Assembly (NCBI GenBank): GCA_949126835.1
Contig: OX421499.1
Coordinates: 4,848,295-4,912,294, forward strand
Length of the DNA stretch: 64,000 nt
Source of the DNA: Anisus vortex
Taxonomy: Eukaryota > Mollusca > Gastropoda > Planorbidae
Direction of reading: 5' to 3'
The translations under genes were made by a program, and so were the position numbers. The notes under the pieces are model-generated. The model saw only the letters and a list, made by a program, of their open reading frames with translations. It did no database searches and was not told where the DNA came from. This document shows positions 1-13,100 of the stretch, one piece after another (within the stretch, counting starts at the first letter, position 1; every line of letters begins with the position of its first letter).

Positions 1-1136
1 ACGTTACAAAACATATTATCACTATACTTTGGTGCTACTCAGCCTTTTGGCTGAGCTCAAATTGTAGTATCTGTTATTCTTTAGACATTTTAAGATTTTC
101 CAACTGCTGAGTGTGTCTCATGTTTTTGGACATGATCACATCTAAGGGTTAGGACAGGACCTATTATAGAGGTCTGGACTAGACTTTGTAGGTCAATATC
201 TGAGCATTACAAATATATATGTCTCTGGCTGGCTCTGGCTGGCTCTTGCTGGCTATTCACAGTGGTCAGTTTGGACAAGGGCTAGTCTGCACTCTGCTCC
301 TATGCTTGACCACACAAAAAAGTAGGTCAAACCACCGGGAGGGACTAAGAGACCAAAAAAGAAATATACCTAAGTGTCACAGCTGTGGTAGTCATTTAGG
401 GGCTGATTCAAACTTACCAGGCATTCAGCTGGCCATACCATCTCCTTGAATGTCATAGTTGTTTAATCTATGGTACAAAAACATTTTGAAAATGCATTTC
501 ATCTTTTATTTTACTATTATTTGTTATCAGAGATAAATAATATAGAAATACAAGTCCAGTACACGCTGTAGTTCTGGGCCAGGGTTAAGTGGCCTGTTAG
601 CTAAATATCAGAATGCTTTCCCTAGGGTCAAATACAAACCAGGCCCAGTGTGTTTTTCTCCCAGATCAGACAACAAAAGTGAAACCATTGAACCTTGGTC
701 TGTGAAAGCAAAAGAGTTAATAAGCATTGTGATGATTGCACAAGTCTCATTTTTTTAAACAGACCTTGAATTAGCCCTGTATTTCTTTCTTCATCAAGTT
801 ATTTCATAAATATAAAATAAAATGACATTAGTTAGGGTAAAGTAAAGGCGGCTGGGTATTGTGCATCCCCTAGTATGCCATGGCCACTGAAACTGGTCAA
901 TGCTGCTTCACCGGCCCTATGATCAATTTGGTCCAACGGGTACTTTACTTTATTTACTTACTACTCTTAAGACTAATTCTTTGAAAAGTCAGACTGTTAA
1001 GTTAACTACTGTACGCCCACATCTCATTCACAATGTGGATTTTATTTAGTATTATTTTTAAAAATTCATTTTGTTATTATGTTGTTGTTTTTTTCACTAA
1101 TGACACCTTTAAAATAATTTAACAATTATTTCATAG
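1..1136 (+). other. HYDIN intron, 3' part
   Basis: This lies upstream of the first HYDIN exon in the window, which begins in mid-codon, so it is taken as intron. It is AT-rich, has a short GGCTCTGGCT-type direct repeat near 220-255 and a SINE 3' fragment at 842-960. I see no coding exon in it. Confidence 0.7.
842..960 (+). repeat. tRNA-derived SINE, 3' body fragment
   Basis: It matches the 3' half of the SINE seen nearly complete at 52706-52985: the run from AAAGGCGGCTG through the GCCATGGCCAC block and the GGTCCAACGGGTACTTTACTT end. The tRNA-like head is missing, so this is a 5'-truncated copy. Confidence 0.75.
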
Positions 1137-4100
1137 GATGGATCCTGGCCAATCAAAATTGACCCTAGGAATGTTCACAGTCTTCCCAGCTTTTGGCATC
1201 ATACTTCCAAATGGTAGTTCCACCATCACTGTAGAGTGTGTAGGAGAAAATCCTGGAAAAGAAGTGCAGGTAGGTTGCATCAGGTTTTAAAAAGAAGAAA
1301 TTTAAACCACATGCTTTATTATTTTGGATAGAGAATTACCTCTGTTTTATGATTGCACTTTAGACAAAGAGTGTGTATAATTAGAAACATTAACAAAAGT
1401 ACATAGGGTCATGATTAGTTTAACTGGCTTGTTTTTTGTTGTTGTGAAATCAGTCCGATAATCCTCCCTTAATAAATGAAATGCAACAGTTTTAACCCAA
1501 TTTACATGAATCAAGTAGTCCCTCTCTTGTTATTATTATCTTCTGCTATTTCATCTATCCATGGCAGTAACCCTTATTTAAGTTAAAAAAAAATTTTTTC
1601 AAAAATATGATCATGCTTTTTATGGAAATTTGATTTTGTTTGTATAGAAAAACAAGGTGATGACTGATATTTTTAAAGTGTCATTGTTATTAAATTTTCT
1701 ATTAAATTCTAATTCTTCCTAAACAAAACAAAATTAAAAACACACTTTTTTATTTATTTTATTAACATATTGTACATGTAAAGCGCATTTGAAGACTTTG
1801 TTATGAATAGTGCTATATAAATATTTAATGTGTAATTTGTAAACATAGGCAAAGTTTTTTTAACATTTCACACAAATTATTACTAATGTTCATTAAATCA
1901 CAATACATTTTTTTTTCAGTTCTGTGTAAACAATATTAAGTTAGATCTAGTTTATTTTTCCATTTATGATTCGAGTTCAACATAGCATTAATTTTTTTAA
2001 ATCTTAACTTATGACATATTTTTTTGTAGGAAATCTGTATAGATATATCAGACAGAGATCCAAACTTACAGAAAGGTGGAATCCCATACAAGCTGGTGGC
2101 TGAAACATGCATTCCTGGCATAAATGTTGATGACATTGGCAGCATTTTTGAAGAGCACAGAATTTGCAAGAACTTAACCATCTGGCAGCACTTGAACTGT
2201 GGGAATCAGGATGTTGGCGGAGTGTATGGAGAAGAGGAGAAGAAGTTTATATTCAACAATGTCATTGTTGGAAGAACGGCCAAGGCTCGTTTTAAGATTT
2301 CCAACAACAACAAAGTAAGTGGTACTTCCTAGTTCTCAAGTGCATGCTGGTGGATTTAGACAACAAGTCTGATACGTGTGATGAACTGCGCAGTGGCTGT
2401 GAGCTGCTCCAGTCCACCATATAGTTTGTTATTAAAGGAAATTTCCTGGGGCCATATAGATGACCATTCAGACTGGTACAGTGGGCAGATCTGAGGTACA
2501 TTTTGGGGGCCATTCTGAGAGGCACATTTCACTTGTTCCGATTTGTAGCTTGCAGAACATCTGTTGCTTCAGCCTCTAATGTGTCCTTAGTCTGAATATG
2601 ATTTTTTGAAATTGGTGGGTGAATATATATTCTTTATTGGTAAAGCATGTACCGTATAAACTCGCGTATAAGTCGCACTTTTTTTACAGACAATTTCGAC
2701 AAAAAGTAGGGGTGCGACTAATTCACCCGACACTGTTTTTAAAAAGTTCGAAAAACATCACTACTCTATCATAAAGTTTCCTACATAACCCCTATAGTTG
2801 ATTGGAGTTATGTAGAGTTATTAGAATATGCCTTTATTTGATTTCGTTTGCCTTTTTCACTATTAAAACAATTTTTTAAGGAAAGTTTCCAAATTAGGGT
2901 GAATATTTAGTAACTTTTATGTTTAAAAGGTATGCATTTTTTAGATATTAAAAGGCAGAGTAACCCGGGAAGTCGGGGTGTGACTTATGCGCGGGTCAAT
3001 GACAACGTATAAGGAAAAAAATCTTAAACTAGGGGTGCGAATTATACACCGATGCGACTTATACGCGAGTATATACGGTAATTATATGTACTCTGTAAAG
3101 ATTTTTTTTTTTTAGTAACAATTTTCTGTATATTTAAGAACAAATATTTCTTTTTTCATTGTGTCTGGAATGTTTTTCAAATAAATGCACATGCCAACTG
3201 TTTTTCTAAAATGTAAGTCATACAAATCTGTGCAGGTTCCATGTGATGTAGCCTTTACCCTAAAACCTAACAACACCAAGGGAGTCCCAAAGACCTCAGA
3301 TGTTTTTGACTTTGAGCCCAGTCGTATTCAGATAGCCAATCACAGCTTCACTTATGTGACTATTTCATTCACGCCCCCTTCCATGCAGGTAACTGGAATC
3401 TTTATTATTAAATACTCTTTGCAAAGCTACTTTCAATGATATGCCATAGCCCAACTTGGAGCCAATTGAAGATAATAGAAACAATTTTAATGTTGTTTTT
3501 TTTCAATAATAAGCTTTACAATCAAGCTTTACATTAAGAATAAAAATAGAGCCATAATGTCAAACAAAAAACCCTGTGCAAGTTATGTTACTCTAAGTCA
3601 AATTTTAAAATCTTTTATGTTATAAAATGTTCATCTTTCAATTTATTATAAGAATTTTTGTAGCAGATAATCAAATCATATATTTTCATTCAGCTAATTG
3701 TTTTATTGACATTTGTATCTTAATAACTGGCAAGTTTGCCCTGTGTTAAATTTTGTTTCTTTTTTCAAACAGTCATTTAGTGCAATGTTCGAAGCATCTA
3801 TTGAGGGTCTCAGTCCAAATCAGATAAAGGGGAAGTCGTTGGTGTTTGAGGTCTCTGGGGAAGGCAACCTACCAAGAATAACTATAGCCAAGCCCACAGT
3901 GAGAAACAAGAGTGGACAACCGCTTTTGCTCTTTAAGCGCCTGCTGGTTGGGCGATCAGAGTCACTTCCATTTGAACTGTTGAATGATGGTACTTTACCC
4001 AGTAAGGTATGAAATTTGTGAACCCATCCATCATTTCCTATTTATATAATTTTTTTTTCGTAAGAACTGGATTCAATTATTTTTGTGCGTGCATTGCTAT

Positions 4101-7100
4101 TGGTTATTTTAAACTGAAACCTAACCTTGTGACCTGCAAACAAAGTACCGGTAAGCAACAAACAATATGATGAAAGACACTCAAGTTAAGTGACACTTGC
4201 AAAATGGTGTAGGAATTCACAAGAAAATTGTGTAGGAATTCCCAATTAACATTCTGAAAAATTGTGGGAAGTAAAATGCACTGATCCTTCTAAATAATGA
4301 TTGTCTTGAGAGATCCGCTATACAAATGACAATCTTCATTATATCAAACATCATAGCAACTAGATAGTAACTAGAATGTAATGTGAGCTGCAAAACATTT
4401 TTTTTTCAAGTTTATTTAATTCCTAAGTCCTAATTATGGGGGCTTGTTGTCTAGCATCAGTGCATTATATGGCCATTCTGAAGGTCTAAGGATTAAATCC
4501 AGAAAAAAATGCTGTGATTTTTCAAGATTCTTTGGGTGTACCCAGAGCAGCTGGGGAGCTTTGCTTCACTAGTTCTAAAGACCTAATTGGTCATAAAGAG
4601 ACCTCTACCACTAGTTTGAAATGATAGATAATCTGACTAGGTCTTTTCACACATTGATGATTTACCTTAACACTTTGTGTGCCCTTTTAGTCTATAGCTC
4701 TTCTAGATGGTACATTAATTAATCAATAGTCATATTATAAGAAAATTGTTGTAATAATTTTTGGAGTATATGACATATTTTGCTTCTCAGACATATTTTC
4801 TAAGAAATAAATTGTATCTTGTATGCCAGCAAACTGAGGTAAAAAAAAAAGGGTTGTTGATAAGTTTACTATGGATGTTGTTTGTGGTGATCAGTCTCCT
4901 TAATCAAACAAAATCCAACATTTGTTGAGTCAGAAAAAAAGAAAATGAACTGGACAGCGGCAGCAGTATGCTTTTGTTTATTTAAAGAATGTTTTATAAG
5001 TTTTTTTTGTTTTTTTTAAATCAAGTTTATGCTCATTATTATAACCATGAATTTAAAACAGGTAAACATTGATGTTGTTGATAGTGACCAAGTCTTCATG
5101 CTCAAGCCAACAAAAGAAACTAGGGATATTTTTGGAGATATAAGCTATGAAAACTCTGGTAATTAGCAAGTTTGAATCTGCTATATTTATTTTAGCATTG
5201 AGTGCACCCTTGAAAAAAAATGTAGAAACCCACTTTATAATATTTTCTCTTTGGGAAAATATAGACTGTCATTTTTTTTTAACATTGAAAATATGTATGT
5301 CTTGTACAAAAATCCAGTTACAAAAAAACAAATGTGCTGATAGTCAATTGTGATCTATACCAGGTTGCATTACAAAAAAAAGGATTGACTACTAGTTCCA
5401 TGACAAGAAACACAATTACCAATGAGAACAAATTAGTGGGGGGAAAAGGTTTTAGTACATTCAATAAATAATAATCATAAAAAAAACTATTTAGTTCATT
5501 CTATTATGCTACAAGAAACCAAATTTTAGAGATATACTGTTACAACTGCAACTAATTATCTCTTTGTATTCTTGATCATGATATCTGTGTATCTTATTAC
5601 TTACTTAAAGAGGCTTTGTTTAATTACTTTAGCTAGAGCTGTAAATAAATTGAGCTTCTTTATAGTTTTTAGGGAGATTTTATATATAAATATATCTATG
5701 TATGCATTGTGAGATTATTGAATATTAACTCAATAATTTTTGTATCATAATTTTTATATCCTTCTACTATGAAGTGTTTTTAAAAACTGATTTCATTTTT
5801 ATTCATGGGTTTCAGAATTATAGTTTGTAAAATCACTATATTTCAAACAATATTTTTTGAAACATACATTAATTAAATTCTTTTAATCCTAATCTGTCGT
5901 TGAGCAGACGTGAGAAGAAGGGCACACACAGCTTCAGTGGTGATCAATCCCAATGAGAGAGCAACATTTGAAGTTGTCTTCCAGCCCAGGGAAGTACAAA
6001 GGTCACAGGCAAGCATAAAGGTCACAGTCATTGACAACCAGTATGAGGACTACCTGGTGCAGATGGTGGGTGAAGGGTACAAGGATGAGATAACTCTAGA
6101 TAACATTGGCTCCATGGCAGTTCAAGTTGAGCCTGAGAATGAACTTGGAAGCATGGCTGATGATGACATTGAAGGTAGTGCTTGTTTCATTTTTACCTAA
6201 CTTGTCCATATATATATATATATATATATATATTTTACAGTTATTAATTGCAATGTTTGAAGCAATAATTATAGCTTTACTTGTATGTACAGGACCATTT
6301 CAAGTATAAGGGGTTAACTACCTTTGACATAAAGCAAACAGTGCTTCACCATGTCCTTTAGACATAAAGCAAACAGTGCTTCACCATGTCATTTAGCTTA
6401 TAATCAGCCTTTCATAACACACCTTCCTCCCTAACAAACATTGAGACATCAATATTTCCCAATATTATTATTATTATATATAGTTTCCCAATATTCCCAC
6501 ATTTTTTAATACCACAGTAATATAATAGCAGTTCATTACAGCCATTATATGCAGATAAATGAGCTTAAAAGTTTAAACTTGGAGCAAATGAAAATGTGAA
6601 AAAACAATTTTTAAGCCCATCTTAATTTTAGTTTGTAGAATTGTATTGTTTCTGCTTACATTTTTTTAAGCAGTCATAAATGATTGGTGATTTCAGAGGA
6701 AGGCAGTGAATCGAGACAAAGGTCTCGGGCCTCTTCCATGGTGTCATATTCTACACTTTCACAAGTGATGGCTAAACAGGATGAATTTAATGTATCGGGT
6801 ACGGGTTCCTTATTGGTGTTGCACAGAACTGATTCACTTTGCTGGAACATCACCTCAGTTTATTTCTTCCTTTAGTTCCGTGTTTAAAATTCCTAAATTT
6901 GTTTCTTTAAAACTTGTTTTTGTTTCCCAAGTTTGTTAAATGATTTTAGGGCCTATTTTTGTTTAATTGTATCCTTTTTGTTTGCTTCAAAATTGATCAT
7001 AGAGGACTTCTTCGTTTGTTAGACATCAGTTCCTTTAATTACTTAACTTTTTCGGGGTCAAAAATAGGAATAAAACTAGCAAAGTTCTTCCATAGACTAT

Positions 7101-10100
7101 AATATACATGGACCGCTTGCTTTAGTTTGTTATGCTATTATCTTCTTTTTTTGCAATTCCCGATTCTAAATAAAGTAACTGTCATACAATTACCGTTTTA
7201 TTAAATCACATTTTTTAAAACTTTAAATGAATACTTGTAGGCTTATTAATCCTATTATCATTGACTATAATAAGATGGACCGCTTGCTCTATTTTTAGAG
7301 CTTATGTTCTTTTTCCATGCGCACACAACACTGGTCTATAATTTAATGTTTCCGCTCTGTACAACATTCGATTTTAATTTTTCTTTGAGAAAATAATAGC
7401 GATTAAATAAAACAGAACTTGTATAATAACTTTATTTCCTGCATAGCAATTACGCTATTTAGAATCGGGAATTCCGAACATCAGTGTTTCAAGTCATCAT
7501 ATAGCAGAAATACTAAAGCAAGCGTTCCATGTATATTATAGTCTATGGTTCTTCCAATAAAAATTGTAATGTTGACAGGCTGAATAAAATCTGGTCATGT
7601 TAAAATTGTAATTGACCTTTTAGCTCTTAAACTTAACTCTTACCATGCCAAATTAACATCCTTTATTTAAACTACTGTAATTTTTTGTCTATGCAAGAAG
7701 CTTATCAGAAAGAGAAAACTACACAAAATAAACACTTTATATTTATTCATACAACAAGCAAGACATATAAAATATACTGTAATTGTTGGATTTAGGTTGC
7801 ATCATTTTATATTTTAAAAATTTGTCTCTGATCTTTAAAAGGAATGCTTGGTATTCACAATATGACAAATACAACTCACAATACTTTTTAATACATGCTC
7901 TTTTTTGAGGATTTTGAAATAGAGGCTTATTTTATTTTAAATTTGTGTTCACTTGTTTATTCTGTCCAAAAAAATATGTAAGCCTTCTGTAGCAGTATTT
8001 ATAGTCCACTTTATCAAATCATCATATTTGGGTGAATACTTGTTTACATATAAAATAGAATAATAGTTATGTAATTTTGAGTCCAATTTTGTCTTTTCAA
8101 ATTTAATTTTTAATTTATGAACATAGATTGTACACATCTTTTATAATTTTAAAATTGTGACCTTGTACAAATAGTTTTAGTATTCACTTTTGCTGTACAT
8201 TTGTTGTTTTTCGGTTTTCTAGAAATTATTACAATTAAGCTTAATATTTTAAAATTGTCTTTTATATGACATTTTCATTAATTTTTTTCATTGGGAAAGT
8301 TCTTTTTTTTCAAATGACCGACAAAAATTATCATAGTCAGAACTTATGAATGCGCTAAATTTGTCAATGCTATCAATTTTGTTTTGTTTTCTCACCACAG
8401 CCGCCAAGTCAAACGTCATGCACTTCAGTGACTGTTACATCAATGAAAGCTGCACACTGAACCTGACCATGACCAGCCATTCAACAACAGACTGTGTTCG
8501 CTTCCATTGGCCAGACCATCCAGAGTACAAGTTTTCACCACAGGTGAATCTTGTAGTGGTTGCCAACTATGAGACTCGGGATAACCATCCTAAAAGTCTC
8601 AAGTTCTAATCCAGATAAAGCTCCAGGTTTTTTTTTAAACTGGTCTGGAGGTTGTCCCTGAATCTACCCAGCTCTGGTACCAACAGCTGCTCAGTTTTGC
8701 ACAGAGCACTATCCTACTTGGGGGCCAATTTCAGCAGTTTTAGACCCCACCTGGACTCACTGTGTTGAAATTACAGAGGAGACAGTTGAGCATGTGCTTT
8801 TAGACTTCACTGCCTCACAGAAGTGTAGAGTGGATGGGAACGGACAACTGAACGTACATGGTGACTTGGCTACACTGTCTAACACAAGCATGTTTGTTTT
8901 CCCCGCCCTAAGAGATAAGTCTCGTATAGTATTCTCACTTTAGAAAAGTGAGGTTCAAGCCTGGTACTTGACACTACTTTGACTTATAAGTTTACAGAGG
9001 TTCCTTCTAGATAGAAGATTATTATGTCCACTAGGCCCAAAACTCCTGCAGAGCGACAGGACTAGAACCCAGGCCTTTTTGTTAACAGTCCGGTGAACTA
9101 ACCGAACTAGCCGGCCTACTTAGTTTGGGAAAGTCAAGGGAGCTGGGAACTGTGCTGGCCACAGAATTTCTTATATAGCATGGCCACAGAAACTTCTCTG
9201 AAAGGGATACTTTATTTTTATATTGATAATGAGTAGTTGAAAGAAAAGTCCTTCATTTGGAAGCAAAGGAACAATCATCATAAATTGTATTTTAAAAAAA
9301 CTTCTGTTTGTAATATACTAATGTATGTATTTTTTTTATACCTTTTTTCTTCTCTTATGCATATTTTAGATTGGACATTTGCATGCTGGATGTACTAAAG
9401 ACATTGCTGTGACCTTTACACCTAAGACAGCACAGCAAATCAATCAAATGCCAATAATGTGCAGAGTGGCCAAAATCACTTTTGACAAGCCCATGGACAT
9501 GGTAAAGCTTTGGAAAAGATATTTTATGGCTATTTATTTTATTACTTTTGCAAAATCTTTGAGAGATAAATATGTCACAGGCTTCATTGATCAATATACA
9601 ATAATATTTAACAATTATAATATAAAGATTGTATGTAGACAAAGCTTTCACAAGTTTCAATGAAAGAAAAGTCTAAGTAGATTTTTTTTCATTAGCTTAT
9701 GACTGACTTATTGTTTATATCTCCCTGTAGAAACTTTACATTTAAACTTTCAGGTGTGTGATTGGGATGATAAAATTCAAGTGGTGAAATGGGTAGACTG
9801 TAATCCACCTCTCACCCCCACAGCAACTAATGAAGTTGCCCAAAAGTAAGTAGAATCCTCACTTGTTTTCTTATTTTTCTTTTTGTGTCAGGCTCAAATT
9901 AGGGTAAACGCAGCTCTATAGTATATGACTTTTTTATTTTATTTTATTGATAATATTATTATCTCACAATTTTCAGCCTTAATGTCTGAGGAAAAGATTT
10001 GTATGCTCAATGAATATCCCTGGCTAAAGTCTTCCTTATAAATAGAATAATATGTATGATTATGCTAGCTTCCAATTATAAAAATTACACCGTGGAAAGA

Positions 10101-13100
10101 ATATACTGCTTAGACAACAATGCTAACTTTTATTAAATGAAAAAAGTGACACTCTAATAGCCTCTAAGTATAAAAATGAGCTTGGCTGTGTTTCTAAGTT
10201 ACTTTGATACTTTGGTAACTACAATTTCAAGGTATACAAATTAGCATGTCCAGATTTACAAACTGCCTTATGACTTTTTTTTTTTTGCTTTGTTAACATT
10301 GAATTTATAGACTTGCTGATGTTCTACCCTCCTCCCAAGTACACAGGGGCACACCTATTGAGGATATTTTAGAAGTTCTTCTGTTGTAGGTTATGGTTCC
10401 TGTTGATGTTTTTGATGTTTCACTTGATCATTGCCACTTTATTTTGTTCCTGGGTTTACTTTTTTTTAATGTCTGTGTCTTAAATGATTAGACAAAATTA
10501 AATAACATTGCATTATTGCTAAATATTTGTTGAAACAGTTTTGCATTAAACAAAAATTTATTTATTTTACCATGGACTAGAATATACATGGACCGCTTGC
10601 TTTAGTTTTTTATGCTATTATCTTCTTGTTTTGTTATTCCCGATTCTAAATAAAGTAGTTTCTATACAAGTTCCGTCTTATTAAATCGCATTTTTTCGAC
10701 TTTAAATGAATACTTGTAGGCCTATTATTCCTATTATCATTGACTAAAATAAGATGGACCGCTTGCTCTATTTTTAGAGCTTGTTCTTTTTCCGTGCACA
10801 TACAACACTGATCTATAAATGTTTCTGCTGTATACAACTTACTATTTTAATTTTTCATTGAGAAAATCATAGCGATTAAATAAAACGGAACTTGTATAGC
10901 AACTACTTTATTTATAATCGGGAATTACAAAAATCAGTGTTTTGAGTCATCATATAGCAGAAATACTAAAGCAAGCGGTCCATGTATATTATAGTATATG
11001 GTCATATATCAGAAATACTAAGGCAAGCAGTCCATGTGTATTAAAGTCTATGATTTTACAAAAAGTTCTATATAAATTCTAAAAGAAAATACTCTTGAAC
11101 TTTTGCTTGTGTAATAAGAAACAATTATTAGTTTAAGAAAAAAATAGTTCATATTTAAAGATTATCTAATAAAATCAATAACTAGTATGTGTGTCACTTA
11201 TTGTTAGTCTTATACTTTACCTAAAGTCAAAAACTTTAATAGTACTAAAATCAAGCAGTTAACCCTTCCCGTACCGACCTACTTCTATCTATGCTGCCTT
11301 CAGTTCCGCTATATATGCGCCCGTGACTGTAAGGGTTAATGTGCCTTCTTAAGAAAAAATATATATTATACACAGCTATTGGTTTTGATCAATATCTTTG
11401 GCTGGTCAAAACTCTCACTTTACACCATTGGTTTCTTTCTTTATAACTCACGAAGAGTTTTTTATTATATTTTTTTGTCATTCTTCTTTTATTTCCTGGC
11501 ACTTGCATTAGTAATTTGTGATGCAACCCCACGAACCGGTACGGAAGTCGGTAAAACTGATTTTTCAATAAATGCAAAATAATGTGAAAAACGGCTCCTA
11601 GGTAGTTTTTTAGATTATTATTGATTTGTAATGTTGAATGCCTTAACGTATACCTGTGAAATTTTCAAGCTAAAATTATTTTTTTAAATTACTCAAGAAT
11701 GTGTTTTTATGCAGCTTTTGTATAAAATCAAGGAAAATAACCTCTAAAGATTAAAGTGTTTAAAAGTCAAATAAATATTACTTAAAACATTTACAACTTT
11801 AAAAATTGTGTATTGACTCATTCTGAGTGTGTTTGCTAAATTTCATGTCGATTGGTTAATATTTGTTAATTCTGGAAATAATTAATTGTCTCTTGCAATG
11901 CTGAATTGTTAAAAATCGGTACCTTTTGCTTTTTCATTTTTCTCCAAAACGACTTCTGTTTCCTTTACTTATGTAATTTTGAATAACTTTAGAACTAATT
12001 GATGGATTTTAAAGATGTTTTTACCAATATATAGATAAATGAATTAGCTTTATTTGAACATCTAAACCTAAATATCCTATTTTGCCGACTTCAGTACCAT
12101 TCCGTGAGGTTGCATAACATTTGTTATACCATAATTAAAACACAGAGATGAGTAAAGATAATAAAAAAAGATTTTAAAACATGATTAATAATGAACAAAT
12201 AATAAAAAGTGCAAAAAATATTCATTTAAACACATTACTATATCATACTTACAAAATTTATAAGCTGTTTTGATCATCTGGCATATCATGTATATTTTTG
12301 TTTCTGTACTGTTCATAGTGGCAGCAAGTCTAACCTCCCTGAGAGCATCTTCAAACCCACCAAAAAGAAAGTGGTTGAAACTGAGCCAGAGCCTCAGTAC
12401 ACTGAGGTGCCGGACACCGCAAGGGACATTGAGCTGCTGGTCTCTGGTGTGGCCGACCACACCAAGTGCTCCTGTCCTGTGGAGAGCATCCACTTCAAGA
12501 GCACACCCATGTTTCAGACAAGAGTTTACAGGTAAAGTTCCTGTCATGGAGCAATTAAGCCATAACCTGGCTTTATGGGAAGTAGAAACGTATAATTAGT
12601 TTGTACTACAAATTAAATAATTGACAGCATAGGCTTTGTCATCAAATAGTATGGGAATATAAAAGATGAGAGATATTAGTTTGCCCCCACCTGAAATGAC
12701 TACTCTGCTGATAATGCAAAAATCACCAGTTGCCACATATACTAGAGGATCATATAATAAGGACAATCGCAAGCCAATATTTCCTTTGTCAACTATTGTT
12801 GTTGTTTTTTAAAGTTTGGATACTTAGGTGACTCTGAGTGAAAACACAAGTATTGACTAAGATTTGAGACAAAATCTTTTGGAAAAGTAAAGTACCCGTC
12901 GGACCGAATTGATCCATAGGTCCGATGACGCAGCGTTCACCAGTTTCTTTTGGAATGTCATGCAAATTTCTGCATAAGACCACAATACCACACCTTCATT
13001 GAGTTATTTGTAAAACTTCTTTTTTTTTGCTAGGAGAAATTTGCTTAAAAGCATACCTACAAATGGAGTACTAAAGAATTTGTATGTAACTTTATATTGG

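Noticed and set aside
12185..12547. 120-codon - strand frame
   Set aside because: Antisense of the HYDIN exon 12319-12531; no family features.
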